This document shows positions 37,120 to 47,748 of a DNA stretch of 64,000 nt, piece after piece. Location of the stretch: the NCBI GenBank assembly GCA_022059125.1, contig JAEUWY010000020.1:1240001-1304000 (forward strand). The letters are read 5' to 3'. This DNA comes from Corynespora cassiicola (taxonomy: Eukaryota > Ascomycota > Dothideomycetes > Pleosporales > Corynesporascaceae). Under the pieces are notes generated by a model. The model saw only the letters and a list, made by a program, of their open reading frames with translations. It made no database searches and was not told the DNA's origin. Within the stretch, counting starts at the first letter, position 1, and each line of letters starts with the position of its first letter. A program made the position numbers and the translations under genes.

Positions 37120-37650
37120 ATGGCGCAAGAGCTCCGACAACCCAATCGCTTCATCACGAGCCATAACGAAAATGGCCACGCTGTTTTCGACACCAGCATT
37201 CCCCCACCGCTTCCTGCCCAGGAAATGGGTAGTGTGAAATTTCACCTCGGATATGCAACTACCACTATGCCCGTGGATTTGAAAGATGGTGCCGATGTTA
37301 ATGCCTACTCTTCTTTTCTCTCGGGGCCCCCACCCGGCATTTACGTTCCCGGTGGCAGTGTCATGCGCATTGTCGACGTGAAGCCAGGTGGTGAAAGCCT
37401 CATGCATCGCACTGAGAGTCTGGATTACGGCGTTGTGCTGGAGGGTGAGATTGAGTTGGTGCTGGATTCTGGAGAAAGCAAGGTGCTGCAGAGGGGCGAT
37501 ATCTCCGTACAGAGAGGAACAAGGCATCAGTGGAAGAACGCTAGTCAGACAGAGTGGGGGAGAATGTTGTTCATGTCGCTTGAGGCAACTCCAGTGGAAA
37601 TCAATGGAAAGATGTTGGCCGAGGACGATAGCATGGGTGTGGCAAAGTGA
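37120..37650 (+). CDS. cupin-domain protein
   Basis: A 176-residue single-exon protein. The frame is open further upstream (from 36985), but MAQELRQPNRFITSHNENG is the natural start and the upstream part is Arg/Ser-rich without family character. The single cupin barrel is visible from about residue 85: VMRIVDVKPGGESLMHRT, then DYGVVLEGEIELVLDSGE and the second motif DISVQRGTRHQWKN. The motif keeps two His residues and a Glu that could bind a metal, though spacing differs from the classic HxH pattern. Small cupins in fungal polyketide clusters are poorly characterised; they may act as dioxygenases, cyclases or decarboxylases. It is head-to-head with the SDR gene and so likely co-expressed with it. 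Confidence 0.85.
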   Translation: MAQELRQPNRFITSHNENGHAVFDTSIPPPLPAQEMGSVKFHLGYATTTMPVDLKDGADVNAYSSFLSGPPPGIYVPGGSVMRIVDVKPGGESLMHRTESLDYGVVLEGEIELVLDSGESKVLQRGDISVQRGTRHQWKNASQTEWGRMLFMSLEATPVEINGKMLAEDDSMGVAK

Positions 37651-37921
37651 ACGCCCGCAGAAATCAAAATAGGGGAACCTGTTGGATCGCCGAAGTAGAT
37701 TCGGGGCATTCAAAAAGTCTAGACTAGGGAATTGATACCTTGTATCGATGATGTATCACTGCACTGTTATCCTTTATTTCGATGACAGCGACTTTAGCAA
37801 TTGGACTTATACAAGAAAAGGTTGTCATGCAAATATATAGTACATTGGTATTAATACAGTCTATATGCTCAGCTCTATTCTTTAGATCCAGAAAGACTGG
37901 AGTCGTATTAGGAATGTGAAG

Positions 37922-39214
37922 TCACCGATCTATATGAGATACTGTTGGATCGACTATTGAGAACTGCTTCTTGACAAGGTCGGCCTTCTTCTCTAACCAT
38001 AGACGCATATAATCGCATGCCATGACAAAAGCCATTTGCTCTGGTCGATTAGTCCTCGCATCGTGTAAGTTTCGTAAGTAGATTGTCAACTGCAATAGCA
38101 GCCGTTCTAGCTTGCGGAACGACATCAAATACAGCATCTGTCGGAGATCTACTTCTTCATCGTCCTCCAACTCAAGCACGCCCCACGATAATCTCGGCTC
38201 GATGTGCCCCCCTGGGGTTATGTTGATACTCCTTTCCCCCGTACCAGACATGGCTTCGTCCGAGACGGACGAGAAGCTACTCGCGTTTTCGGTGTTCCCA
38301 AAGGCCGCGCTCTCATAGGCCGCTGCCGCAACAGCTGCTGACGACGATGATCTTCGCAGCGGTGATTCACTGGCGAGCATTTCGAACTCGTTGATCACGT
38401 AGCCAATCAGTGTTGCTACTGCCATGATATATATGGGTTCGCCGTTTTCGTTGTCGTGTGTGCACCCCATTGATGTCTCTGACGAGACAATGCACCTTTT
38501 TAATTTGGCAAGATGAGCATCCATAGGTAGACGTCGATCGTCTCCGCCGCCTCCACGCATTGAAGCAAGTAACTCCATGACGCCTGTGTGGCATGTGCAT
38601 TCTCCGCTCGGCGGTGGTGTTGAATCTGTCGTTGGCCCTGCCAGCGCTGTTTGCCTAGCCCACGACAAGGTCATATCCGTGGCCCATGAGTTGTACTCAG
38701 TCCCCGGGGTTGGAAACGGAGAAACTACCCCGTTTAATGGGTCGTTCAGTGTCACGTCCATGCCGGCAAAATCCAAAAGGTGCATCCCTTGGCTGTTATG
38801 TTGTGGTGGCTGCTGTGGAGCGCCCATGAAATGCGGCCCGGCGGGTGATATGTAGTCACCGAATATGCCTGCATCGTGCGTTACCGAGTTGCTGGTAGAC
38901 GTTGAAGGTGTTGAAGTGACACTTCTTCGAGAAGCTTGTACACGAGATCTGCTATTATTGGTGGTACCGCTGCTATTTGCCCTCATGTCGCTGTTGGAGG
39001 ACGATCGCGAGGGCCCCCTCGATCGCTGAGACGAGGCGGGCGTCGATATGGGTGGGGCGTCCTTGTGTGTCCTCCGCGACAATCCATAGATGCATTCATT
39101 TCCGTTGCGTTCGCATCTCGCACAAGTAGGCTTTTGCTGACTGCACCGCACTTTGGACTCGTTGCAGGCATTGCACGACGCGCGTAGCTGGATGGTCTTT
39201 CCGCCCATCACCAT
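37922..39214 (-). CDS. Zn2Cys6 transcription factor (AflR-like), putative cluster regulator
   Basis: A 430-residue single-exon protein. The N-terminal binuclear zinc cluster has Cys14, Cys17, Cys24, Cys31, Cys34 and Cys41 (C-x2-C-x6-C-x6-C-x2-C-x6-C), with the core [21 protein letters not shown]. It is followed by a Ser/Arg-rich linker. The middle and C-terminal parts ([20 protein letters not shown] and the helical stretch near 355-400) resemble the AflR-type regulators of aflatoxin and related polyketide clusters. Proteins of this family bind paired CGG/CCG-type triplets and switch on their own cluster. It is head-to-head with the NmrA-like gene and lies among the tailoring genes, so it is the best candidate for the pathway-specific activator. 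It may also start at the third codon (a second Met). Confidence 0.9.
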   Translation of the reverse strand: MVMGGKTIQLRASCNACNESKVRCSQQKPTCARCERNGNECIYGLSRRTHKDAPPISTPASSQRSRGPSRSSSNSDMRANSSGTTNNSRSRVQASRRSVTSTPSTSTSNSVTHDAGIFGDYISPAGPHFMGAPQQPPQHNSQGMHLLDFAGMDVTLNDPLNGVVSPFPTPGTEYNSWATDMTLSWARQTALAGPTTDSTPPPSGECTCHTGVMELLASMRGGGGDDRRLPMDAHLAKLKRCIVSSETSMGCTHDNENGEPIYIMAVATLIGYVINEFEMLASESPLRRSSSSAAVAAAAYESAAFGNTENASSFSSVSDEAMSGTGERSINITPGGHIEPRLSWGVLELEDDEEVDLRQMLYLMSFRKLERLLLQLTIYLRNLHDARTNRPEQMAFVMACDYMRLWLEKKADLVKKQFSIVDPTVSHIDR

Positions 39215-40368
39215 TGAGGATGCTCGGTGTTGACGTTGATCTTGTACTGGACGGGAATCAGCGGCTCTCGGCTACTAATAGTTTGTAAGCTTTGCAACAA
39301 GGGCTCACCCGTGACTCCTGGACATCGGGGAAACTCGTGGCAGGTACCCGTTATATGACTTTTTATAGGAGAAGGGGTGTTGGCAAGTATCATGCAGGGT
39401 ACAACTCCACATGGTCAAAGCGCGATCTTCGAGGTATTCGGCGCTTTTCAAGGAAAGGATGCACTCATTCGGTGCTTTTCTACAAGACAACGCACTGACC
39501 GTTGGAAGGCAGCATCTGGAAACCCCGGGCCCAGTGTAAGCCTTGAGGAGGAGGTGAGGGGCTGTTTTAATGGCGGGCGCAGCCGCTGTGGCGCCTGTCA
39601 GCTGACTCAGATGTCACTTTGCGATAATATTAGAATATCTCGGACTGGAGTCTCTGGGGCTCCTTAGAGTATGTACGGTGCAGATAATGCTAGTTTGTTT
39701 TATTAGCTGAATTTTGTGTCATAGAGCTGAGCTTTCTGAGCTTCTTGGTAGAAACAGATACTTTAATGTCATCTCAGCGAAGTCAAGTACATTCTCATTC
39801 CTTGGTATCTATGTACGGATTGAAGAAGTAGCTTATTTCTCTTTGATTCGTAACCAAACGAAGAGTTTCTTAGCTTTATCTAATTGTTTCTCTCGAAAAT
39901 TCTATAACATGAATATGAACATCAAACGTGAGAGAAAAGCACTGCACGCAGGTCAAAAATGAGATCCACACAAGTGACTAAGCATGTACAGGCACCGCTT
40001 CAAGAGATTTCGGGGTTGCCTGCAGATTGCGCTAAGGCTTTCAGGACCCTTTGCTTACGTTGGAACCTAACCAACACATCACCTCATTCACAGCGTAGGC
40101 TGCGAAGCTCCTCGCTGTTTCGCACAAAGGCACGGAGTTTCTTGGCCAATCAGAGACGCTCCAAAAGTACGGTCAGCCTCACCTTACCTACTCGGATTAC
40201 CGTATCAGGGTACGACAAAGAACTTCTGAGTGCATTCAAATTTGGCGGCTCTCTCTATAAAAATTTTCCTCAAGCACGCTCATCATACAGATTCTGAATT
40301 GAGCAGCCAACTACCGCCACATCTGACCGCAACCTCCCATTCACAACTTCACATCCATCCACACAAAA
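39215..40368. promoter_or_regulatory. shared bidirectional promoter, regulator/NmrA-like
   Basis: A 1.15 kb spacer between divergent start codons. It contains single ATCGG (39324-39328) and an inverted CGG-ATTA-CCG element (40193-40202) about 170 bases upstream of the NmrA-like start. A TATA box lies at 40255-40262. No credible coding sequence. Confidence 0.45.
40255..40262 (+). promoter_or_regulatory. TATA box, NmrA-like gene
   Basis: CTATAAAA-type element about 110 bases upstream of the start codon at 40369. Assigned from sequence and position. Confidence 0.4.
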
Positions 40369-41094
40369 ATGCGTGTACTCATTCTCGGGGCCACAGGCCG
40401 CACAGGTACTCTGGTGCTTCTCGAAGCTCTCCGCCGTGGTCATGCCGTTACAGCACTTGTCCGCAATCCATCCTCACTCGATAGCCTGATTTCATCTCTC
40501 CCGGCGGACCAGAAATCCAACCTCGCACTCGTCAAAGGATCTCCCCTCAACACTTCTGATGTCTCCAATGCGATCACCACCGCATCTGCTGCCAACGATA
40601 AGCTTGTAGTCCTCTCGGCCCTAAATTCGCGACGCACATCCGAGAGCCCCTGGGCGCAGCCTCACCCCACCGATTCCCCGCCGCGCATGATGGCCGACAG
40701 CATAGCCAACGTCATTTCTGCCCTTCCCCAGATAAACGGCACGGAGAAGCCAAAGGTCGTGCATGTGTCTGCTATTGGTGTAGGCCCGTCGACATCCAAC
40801 GCCCACTGGGTCCTCAGAACCCTGATTGGCCACAGCAACATCAAGCTAACGTACGACGACCATTTCAACGTTGAGGCCGAGATGAAGGGCGCTGGTGCGG
40901 CTATCAACTGGGTTGCTGTACGTCCTGGCCGGCTTACTGAAGGTGATGATGGAAGTAATGCCAAGGTGTGGCCTGCGGAGAAGGGCATGGTGGGTTTCAC
41001 GGCCAAGTGCTCGAGAGGAGCAGTGGCTAGGTTCGTCTTGGATGCCGCAGAGGGAAGCGAGTATGACAACAAGGACCCTATCATTTTGAGCTGA
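40369..41094 (+). CDS. NmrA-like NAD(P)-binding protein
   Basis: A 241-residue single-exon protein with a Rossmann fold. The N-terminus MRVLILGATGRTGTLV carries the GATGxTG nucleotide motif, and VVLSALNSRR and VVHVSAIGVG mark later strands of the fold. Proteins of the NmrA-like/NAD(P)-binding group (atypical SDRs) include reductases, isomerases and redox-sensing regulators. The catalytic YxxxK of classical SDRs is not evident. It starts head-to-head with the zinc-cluster regulator gene and is probably co-regulated. A role as a tailoring reductase or as a redox-dependent modulator is equally possible from the sequence. Confidence 0.85.
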   Translation: MRVLILGATGRTGTLVLLEALRRGHAVTALVRNPSSLDSLISSLPADQKSNLALVKGSPLNTSDVSNAITTASAANDKLVVLSALNSRRTSESPWAQPHPTDSPPRMMADSIANVISALPQINGTEKPKVVHVSAIGVGPSTSNAHWVLRTLIGHSNIKLTYDDHFNVEAEMKGAGAAINWVAVRPGRLTEGDDGSNAKVWPAEKGMVGFTAKCSRGAVARFVLDAAEGSEYDNKDPIILS

Positions 41095-41687
41095 GCCTCA
41101 ACATTGGGATTGGAGTTTCTTCCTTCAGTACCTAGATGATGGTTTGGTGCGGGAGCTTTGGGAGTATAATTTGTGGCAACCACTAGACTAATATAACTCA
41201 TTGATTCTTCTTATCCTGAAGCGCACGGCACATGTTATGCTCACGAATCCTTGCCAGATTCAGCTCTCACAAATCGACCCATATTTAGTCCAACATTAAT
41301 CAAATGTGTTTAAAAACTGCATGTATACTGCATAATCAAATGCTGATTCGACTCTAAGAATATTCAATTTTGGTGAGTGGTATTGCTCCACACACAATAT
41401 AACAACAGGTGCTGAAGACAGATGAGGGGGTACGCATACGTGAGTATGGCCCGGCAGTCTCTATCACGATCCCCATTCTCACACTCGACCATATCACTGC
41501 AGCAGTCCCCTAGAGTGCTCTTAACACCCTTCGCGAATGCGACGAAATGTGATAGCTGATATCAAAAAAATTTTGCGCAGGAAAATCAACGCGGTTTGTT
41601 TCTTGGAAGGTTTTATCCATTTTTGCATCTCAAAGGTATGTTTACAAAATCAGCGAAACCCACCTCACCTGAAGCCCGGTGCTTGCG
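41095..41687. other. intergenic between convergent genes
   Basis: AT-rich 3' region shared by the NmrA-like gene and the monooxygenase gene. Nothing else seen. Confidence 0.5.
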
Positions 41688-43260
41688 CTACGCTCCAACG
41701 AGTGCCGCCTTTGATTCAGCAAGCACATCAAACGAGAAAACATACTCGTTGATATCATCAGTGGAATCAAGCCTGGTACCGGGTAGATACTCCGCGGCCG
41801 CGTCTCGCACGCTCTGCGACGCTGGGGGATTTGTGTTGGACAGGATCTGCAGCGCAGAACCCCTATTACGCCGGACCTGCTCGAACAACTGGAGCCTCTT
41901 TTCAATGGCTGCCGTGTCATTGACCTTGTCGAACAAAATACCGAGGGCTGCGCCATCCTCAATAGCCTGTCCGCCGCCTTGTCCTTGGACTTCGGGGTTT
42001 CGCGGTTAGCTCAGCCAATCACATGCCTTCATTGGCAATCTGGGGAGGGTTGTCTTACAGGTCAGCATGGGATGAGCTGCGTCGCCGATCAGGAGGAGGC
42101 GATTCTTATGCCATTTAGGAATAGGTCCGCGGGCGACGAGCTTCCAGAACTTGACATCTCGCGCTTTTCTGCAGCATGGTTGAATACGTGGGTAGAACAT
42201 CATTCGTCATGGAAGAACTCACTTGATGGCTGTCTGCAAGGCCGGGGCAAAATGCTTCTTCGCATATTCCTGTGGCATGCTCGGCTCAACCATGGCTCGG
42301 AAATCTAAGCTAAGGATTAGTGATAGCTTTCTTTGTGGCATGGAATTTTTAGTACCTTCGCCAACATGGGAAGTGTCAAACTCCCGAGAGAGGTAGAGGA
42401 AATTCTGCACCTCATTGCTATTTCGGTCTTAGAAATATTGTCAAAATAAGGGCAAAGACACTCACTTCCGGCACGGGTACCATACTAAGCCTGCAGCGCC
42501 TCCAGCGCCTCCAGCTGTAGTAAAGTATCTGGTAGACGAGTCTTGGATCATGTTCTCGGTTTCCGGATCCGAAAGGAACTCTTCTCTAGGGACCAGCCAT
42601 CGCATGCATGCCCAGCCTGTATCTCCAGCTTCCACGGCTTCGTCGCCAAGCACATGCTTCACCGCTGTGGAATGCACACCATCTGCAGCAATGATGAGGT
42701 CTGCCTGAAGAACTTCGCCACTTTCAGTTGTGACTTTGCCATTTTCGGCATCCTGTGTGGTCGTGTTAGTGGTTATGCGAGCCAGCAACAGGCTTTGCTT
42801 TCTGACTTACATAGTCGACAACCTTGGACCGTACTTGAACCACACAGGGGCGTCCAGGACCCTCCTTCTGAGTGGCAAGGGCTCTCAATTGGTTGTGCAA
42901 ATCCTCCCTATGAACGGCGTACATAGGCAAGCCCCAGGTGGATTCGCAGTCTTTGTAGTATTGTGGAACCAGGACTTGCATGTTTGTCCCGTCAATCAGG
43001 CTTCCCTTGCGGATTGCAACCATCCCAGAACGCTCAGGTACAAAGTCCCATGATTGTAGGACCCGTGTAGCATTGGGCTTGATCGTAATGGCAGCCCCAA
43101 CTTCATGCAGTAGGGACGATTGTTCGAGGATCTTGCGTCATGTGAGAAGAATACTTTATCTGGAGCAGGGTAACCCAACCGTCACATTATGGCCTGCACG
43201 TCGCAAGCCAACTCCGGCACTGAGTCCGGCGATCCCGGCACCCACTATGATGATATCCAT
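41688..43260 (-). CDS. FAD-dependent monooxygenase (salicylate hydroxylase-like)
   Basis: Seven exons join in one frame: 43260-43180, 43131-42811, 42752-42466, 42417-42356, 42304-42223, 42168-42059 and 41989-41688, giving 414 residues. Introns are 48-69 nt. The start MDIIIVGAGIAGLSAGVGLR carries the FAD GxGxxG motif; longer upstream frames lack family character. ADLIIAADGVHS (DG motif) and LLLIGDAAHPML followed by FQGQGGGQAIEDG (GD motif) complete the class A flavin monooxygenase signature. Such enzymes use FAD and NAD(P)H to hydroxylate phenolic acids, often with loss of the carboxyl group, or to dearomatise a ring. A resorcylate from the NR-PKS would fit as substrate, but this is inference. 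It is head-to-head with the MFS gene. Confidence 0.92.
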
Positions 43261-43378
43261 CTTTTCTTTGATTGATCGCTGCGGAGGGAACTCTGCAGAG
43301 ATGCGTCGGTTGCGGTATGATTCTAGGGTAGGCACAGTGAGCCAGACCTGGCCAAACATTTCTCATGGTGCTATCGCG

Positions 43379-43384
43379 TTTATA
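43379..43384 (-). promoter_or_regulatory. TATA box, FAD monooxygenase gene
   Basis: TATAAA on the minus strand about 120 bases upstream of the start codon at 43260. Assigned from sequence and position. Confidence 0.35.
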
Positions 43385-43837
43385 TTGGCGACCATTCCAT
43401 CCCCGCTTTCCAGCTGAAAATCCGCCGACAGTAGTGCAGCCTGCTGACCCCATCTTCGGGGACGTAGTTCAATCATCGAACCACAATATGTATGGCACGT
43501 ATATGGGCTGACCTTTTGATTCAAACAATACGCTGATCTTTGAGAAACTATGCTACATTTTTAAGGCGGTGACTCGGTGAAGGACGCAATGGTGCTGGCA
43601 GTAGCCGCCTTCTTGCTTACTAGAGAGCCGTGCATTGACCTCACCGATGGTAAGACGGGCACCATTTACTCCGTTTTCGGGGATGGTCCATGCCTCCATC
43701 TTGCCGGTAACTCTTCAGCTACCATGGTTGATACTACCGTTGCAATAAAATGCCTATCATTCTTCGAAAGCTTATTTGGGTTGATGGGCTATTTGCGGCT
43801 GAAAAGAAGACTAACTTATGATTGAAACATAGGATCA

Positions 43838-43848
43838 CCGATCATCGG
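43838..43848. promoter_or_regulatory. CCGAT-C-ATCGG palindrome
   Basis: An 11-base inverted repeat with the same CCGAT half-site as 36529-36540, spacer one base instead of two. It lies in the shared monooxygenase/MFS promoter. Candidate site of the zinc-cluster regulator. Confidence 0.35.
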
Positions 43849-43912
43849 GAAGGCACCATGCATGCAATGCGCACGTAGTAATAGGAAAAACCAGGTCGGG
43901 GATGAAGGATCG

Positions 43913-43924
43913 CCGAATCTCCGG
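43913..43924. promoter_or_regulatory. CCG-N6-CGG element
   Basis: CCGAATCTCCGG has inverted CCG/CGG triplets six bases apart, 65 bases from the preceding palindrome. Candidate zinc-cluster site; weaker than the perfect palindromes. Confidence 0.25.
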
Positions 43925-44630
43925 TGCGAATCTCCGAGGGATCAACTTCTCTGCATGATAGAGACAACACCAACGGTTAAATGAATTATTCTATAATCTA
44001 CCAGGTCAAGTAATGATACATGAGAATAGGCTTTACTGAAAAGCCGAGACCGTTCGCAAGTCTCCTATATATTGGCCTGCATCTTCATGCAAGTAAGCGA
44101 CATATTTGAGCGATATGTCACGCGATATAATGGCCTGGACTAGCAGTCATAGCATGTGGCCATGATGAGATGATCGACTTACTGCTGGAGTTTTGCTCTC
44201 CAAGTTTGATGGTTTGCTTGATCCCTTTTAAAGGAGATGAAATTGCATTAAAAAACGAATCCACATTGTTTGGAACGCCGGCTTATGTAGGGAGACAGAA
44301 AAATATTTGCTTTAAGCTGCGAATGATTTCCTATAAAAAAAAAGGCACTCGATTTTTCATTGGACGCATGAAACAATGACCTAGATGTTTTTACTGCTGC
44401 AATAGAAGATTTTGCATATCTTGAAGCTTGAAGACCCCTACAAGAATATTTCTCGCTTCGATGTTTGCCGAATCTGGAATGAAATGCTTTATGTTATCCC
44501 TTGCAATAACCAGATTGTCGGAACTCCGAGATTTTTTGGCCGTCTCGCTATAGTTATCGCATGGGGCGCTGCCTTTTCCACGATTGCAGCTTCATCAATA
44601 TTTGACCCAACTTCACTCACATAAGTCACG

Positions 44631-46355
44631 ATGGAAAACAACAGCGACAGCAATCCAACACTTGTGCTCGACATTTCTGACGATAAGAAGTCGGATAACA
44701 TCGACGAGAAAGACATACAGTCAGATAGTGGCGCCCAGGACGAAAATAACTCGGCCCCCTCTCGTCAAGAGAAACCAACCCAGATTTCAGTACCCGACGC
44801 GGAGGCAGGCCAGAACTATCCGAGTGGATTCAAGCTTACTGCCATCATCCTTGCGCTAGAGTTCACTGTGCTCTGCGTTGCCCTCGACAATACCATCATC
44901 GCTACAGCTATCCCTAAGATTATCGATGACTTCAAGTCCTTGGATAATGTGGGCTGGTACGGGTCCTCCTATCTGCTCACCCTGAGCGGTTTCCAGCTTT
45001 TCTTCGGCCGCGTTTACCATCGTTTCAGCGTCAAATGGGTCTTCTTATTCTGCCTATTCATATTCGAAGTCGGCTCTTTGATTTGCGGAGTAGCCCCGAG
45101 TTCGACTGTTCTCATCGTGGGCCGTGCCCTCGCCGGCCTGGGTGCGGCAGGCCTCTTCTCTGGTGCGCTGATCATCATCGCCTTTTCCACCCCCCTTGAG
45201 AAGCGCGCTATGTATACGGCTCTTGTATCCGCTGTTTTTGGAATTGCTAGTGTAGTGGGACCCTTACTCGGAGGCGCATTCACTGATCATGTTTCCTGGA
45301 GATGGTGTTTTTACATCAACTTACCCATCGGCGGTGTTACCGCCGGAGCTCTAATATTCTTCTTGGAGCTACCGAGACAAATACGCCCGGGCGGCAACGA
45401 AACTTTACGCGAGAAAGTAATGCACTTTGATCCCATCGGTACTGCGCTCTTCTTACCGTGCATCGTCTGCGCCCTCCTGGCATTACAGTGGGGTGGAAAT
45501 TTGTATCCCTGGAGCGAAGCCCGTATCATCGCACTCTTAGTACTGTTTGGAGTACTTCTCATCAGCTTCGTTGGCGTTCAGTTCTGGATGGGTGAAGATG
45601 CAACAGTGCCGGTGCGTATCGCTAAACAGCGTAGTATCTGGGGGTCCGCGTTCTTTTCCATGTGTGTCGGCGCAGCCTTTTTCACCATGGTCTACTACCT
45701 TCCTCTCTGGTTTCAAGCTATTCGAAATGCCACGGCGACATCCTCCGGGATCAATACCTTGCCGATGATGATATCTACCACAGTTGGTAACATCTTTGGG
45801 GGGGTGTATGTCACGATCACAGGCTACTACACGCCAATGATGTACATACTCCCGCCAATGGCATCTGTTGGCGCTGGTCTCATGACAACATGGACGGTCA
45901 ATGTCTCGACAGGCCGCTGGATTGGATATCAAGTTTTGCTCGGCCTCGGCGTCGGCCTTGGGATGCAGCAGAGCATGGTAGCTGCACAGGCAACACTACC
46001 GCTCGTTGACACAGCAATTGGAACCTCGTTGATGATGTTTTGCCAAATGTTTGGAGGGAGTATATTTGTCAGCGTAGCCGGTAATCTATTCACTAACAAG
46101 CTTCTTGAGGGGCTGGCAGGTATCGGTGAACTCGGCATGACACCCCGGGAAACTATCGATGCTGGTGCAACCCAGTTAGATACACTGTTTGGTGGAAATC
46201 CATTCTTACTAGCAGAGGTGAAGATTCAGTATAATGTTGCCATCATTTTAACTTTTCGGACAGCTCTGATTATGTCATGTTTGAGCATATTGGGGGTCGT
46301 ATTTGTCGAGTGGAAGAGCGTCAAGGGAAGGACGATCGAGTTAACCTCAGCGTAA
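44631..46355 (+). CDS. MFS drug:H+ antiporter, 14-TM (DHA2) type
   Basis: A 574-residue single-exon protein. A hydrophilic, acidic N-terminus (about 1-60) precedes the first helix ([20 protein letters not shown]). Family motifs follow: the [12 protein letters not shown] element, [11 protein letters not shown] (motif A), [18 protein letters not shown] and [20 protein letters not shown] near the fifth and sixth helices, which is typical of 14-helix fungal DHA2 pumps. These plasma-membrane proteins export toxins and secondary metabolites in exchange for protons. Its position at the end of the cluster and its divergent pairing with the FAD monooxygenase make it the likely exporter or self-protection pump for the polyketide. 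Confidence 0.93.
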   Translation: MENNSDSNPTLVLDISDDKKSDNIDEKDIQSDSGAQDENNSAPSRQEKPTQISVPDAEAGQNYPSGFKLTAIILALEFTVLCVALDNTIIATAIPKIIDDFKSLDNVGWYGSSYLLTLSGFQLFFGRVYHRFSVKWVFLFCLFIFEVGSLICGVAPSSTVLIVGRALAGLGAAGLFSGALIIIAFSTPLEKRAMYTALVSAVFGIASVVGPLLGGAFTDHVSWRWCFYINLPIGGVTAGALIFFLELPRQIRPGGNETLREKVMHFDPIGTALFLPCIVCALLALQWGGNLYPWSEARIIALLVLFGVLLISFVGVQFWMGEDATVPVRIAKQRSIWGSAFFSMCVGAAFFTMVYYLPLWFQAIRNATATSSGINTLPMMISTTVGNIFGGVYVTITGYYTPMMYILPPMASVGAGLMTTWTVNVSTGRWIGYQVLLGLGVGLGMQQSMVAAQATLPLVDTAIGTSLMMFCQMFGGSIFVSVAGNLFTNKLLEGLAGIGELGMTPRETIDAGATQLDTLFGGNPFLLAEVKIQYNVAIILTFRTALIMSCLSILGVVFVEWKSVKGRTIELTSA

Positions 46356-46824
46356 TAGTTTGATGAGTAATAGCTCCATCTTTAATAACTTATCAATCAG
46401 ACTTATCAAGTGAAGCAGACTTTAGATAGCTGTCACACTATTCATATCCATCTATTATATTTGAGCCTGAACACTTGTATGTCCTGATATCAACTACGCA
46501 ACATTATGGTACATGCTCCTGGAATTTCGGCGTTGAGAGCTTTTCAATTGTGAGGTTATACATCTACATAGTCCTTGACAGTTTCCCCACAAAATCTTTG
46601 AATACATTTGAATCATACAGAATGTGCGAGATTTGTTTTTCAGATTTTGCTATAACTTCTAATACTGTTAGAATTTTTCTCTCAGCTACACCTAAACTTT
46701 ATCATAGCACAAACCCAATATCCAGCGTTCAAGAAACATCATCGCGAACATTCTCTTCACATCTTTTCAGCGTTTAGGTAAATATGGTCACCATCATGAC
46801 AGTCTACATTTTGTTCATATTTCT
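46356..46824. other. intergenic, AT-rich
   Basis: Beyond the MFS gene the sequence becomes AT-rich. This stretch holds the MFS 3' UTR and the 3' end of the decayed gene that follows. No credible gene. Confidence 0.45.
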
Positions 46825-47748
46825 CTATTTCCAGAAGTTAAGCTTTCCAAGCAGACTCTCATTCTTCTTTGCAGCAGCCTTTTGAGCCGATTCAGTTCCA
46901 TTCACTTCCTCGACCCGGAAACTCAATGGAAGAGTATCCCATTCTGCTTCTTCTGTGACCTGATCATAGTTAGTAGTTGTCCGTTCCTGGATTATTTACG
47001 CCTGTTGTGTGCTGATAGATGCGGTTTTATTCACTCCATCCAGATAGGCTTCATGGAACCTCGAATCTACCATGTTTTCGAAGGAGTACGCGATCCTATT
47101 CTCAGAGATAGTTTGAATAGCTCATAATCCACTATATTTGCGAAGTATGTTCAGCTTATTAAGTAGCTCCACTTGCGCAGCTTTACCATCAACCTTTCGG
47201 GCGAGAAACAGAAGCTCTCCGTCCTCGGTAAACACAGCATCGCGGTTTGTGACCAGCCCCTGACGCTTGAAAGCCATCTTGGCTCGAAGTTTGTGAAGTG
47301 ACTTTTCCACGCTTTTGATAGTTCTCTTTTTATTTTTTTGGCTCTTTAGTTGCATGAGAATCTACTCCCCATGGCTTATCATGAGCTTGTCATTCTGGTA
47401 GTCTTTGAGGTCCAAGTCTTCTACATCATGACTATAGTTGTATTCTTTGCCTTCGTAGGCGACGATATTGCTAACCAAAGATTTTCTTGCGGAAGATTAT
47501 TCCCGGAATGAGTCGGCCGCACACATAACTTCTCGAGAGTAGAGCATAATGTCAAAGTCAGTGTTGGTAATTACCGATTCTAACATCTCCAAAGAGCTGG
47601 AATTACACGAGGAAGTCTGCACCACTAAGCAAGGTTAGAATCAAGTTTTATTATACTAAAAAGGAGGCTGACTTACATGGTGATCCTCGTAGGCCTTGAT
47701 TATTGCTTTTACAAAAGCCTCTAAGACGTCGCTTGTCAATGTCTCCAT
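46825..47748 (-). pseudogene. decayed gene interrupted only by in-frame stops
   Basis: Exon 1 (47748-47677) starts METLTSDVLEAFVKAIIKAY and is followed by a textbook 60-nt intron (47617-47676: GTAAGT donor, CTAAC branch, GCAG acceptor). Exon 2 opens at 47616 and stays in a single frame to a final TAG at 46825-46827. Four stops interrupt it: TAA at 47499, TAG at 47364, TGA at 47124 and TAA at 46998 (first bases, minus strand). Between the stops the sequence keeps coding character, for example AYEGKEYNYSHDVEDLDLKD, DAVFTEDGELLFLARKVDG and WDTLPLSFRVEEVNG. Intact, it would be about 287 codons. All four stops could arise by single C-to-T or G-to-A changes, as in repeat-induced point mutation. The family is not recognised. 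Recoding or stop readthrough is an alternative to decay. Confidence 0.55.

Larger units (their letters stand above)
43261..44630. promoter_or_regulatory. shared bidirectional promoter, monooxygenase/MFS
   Basis: A 1.37 kb spacer between divergent start codons. It contains CCGATCATCGG (43838-43848), CCG-N6-CGG (43913-43924) and a single CCGAT (43644-43648). A TATAAA element on the minus strand (43379-43384) lies about 120 bases upstream of the monooxygenase start. The open frames in this stretch lack coding character. Confidence 0.5.

Noticed and set aside
46990..47040. Possible 40-nt intron (GTAAAT...TACTAAC...CAG) removing one of the four stops in the decayed gene
   Set aside because: Branch and acceptor look good, but removing 40 nt shifts the frame into new stops, so the in-frame stop reading is better.
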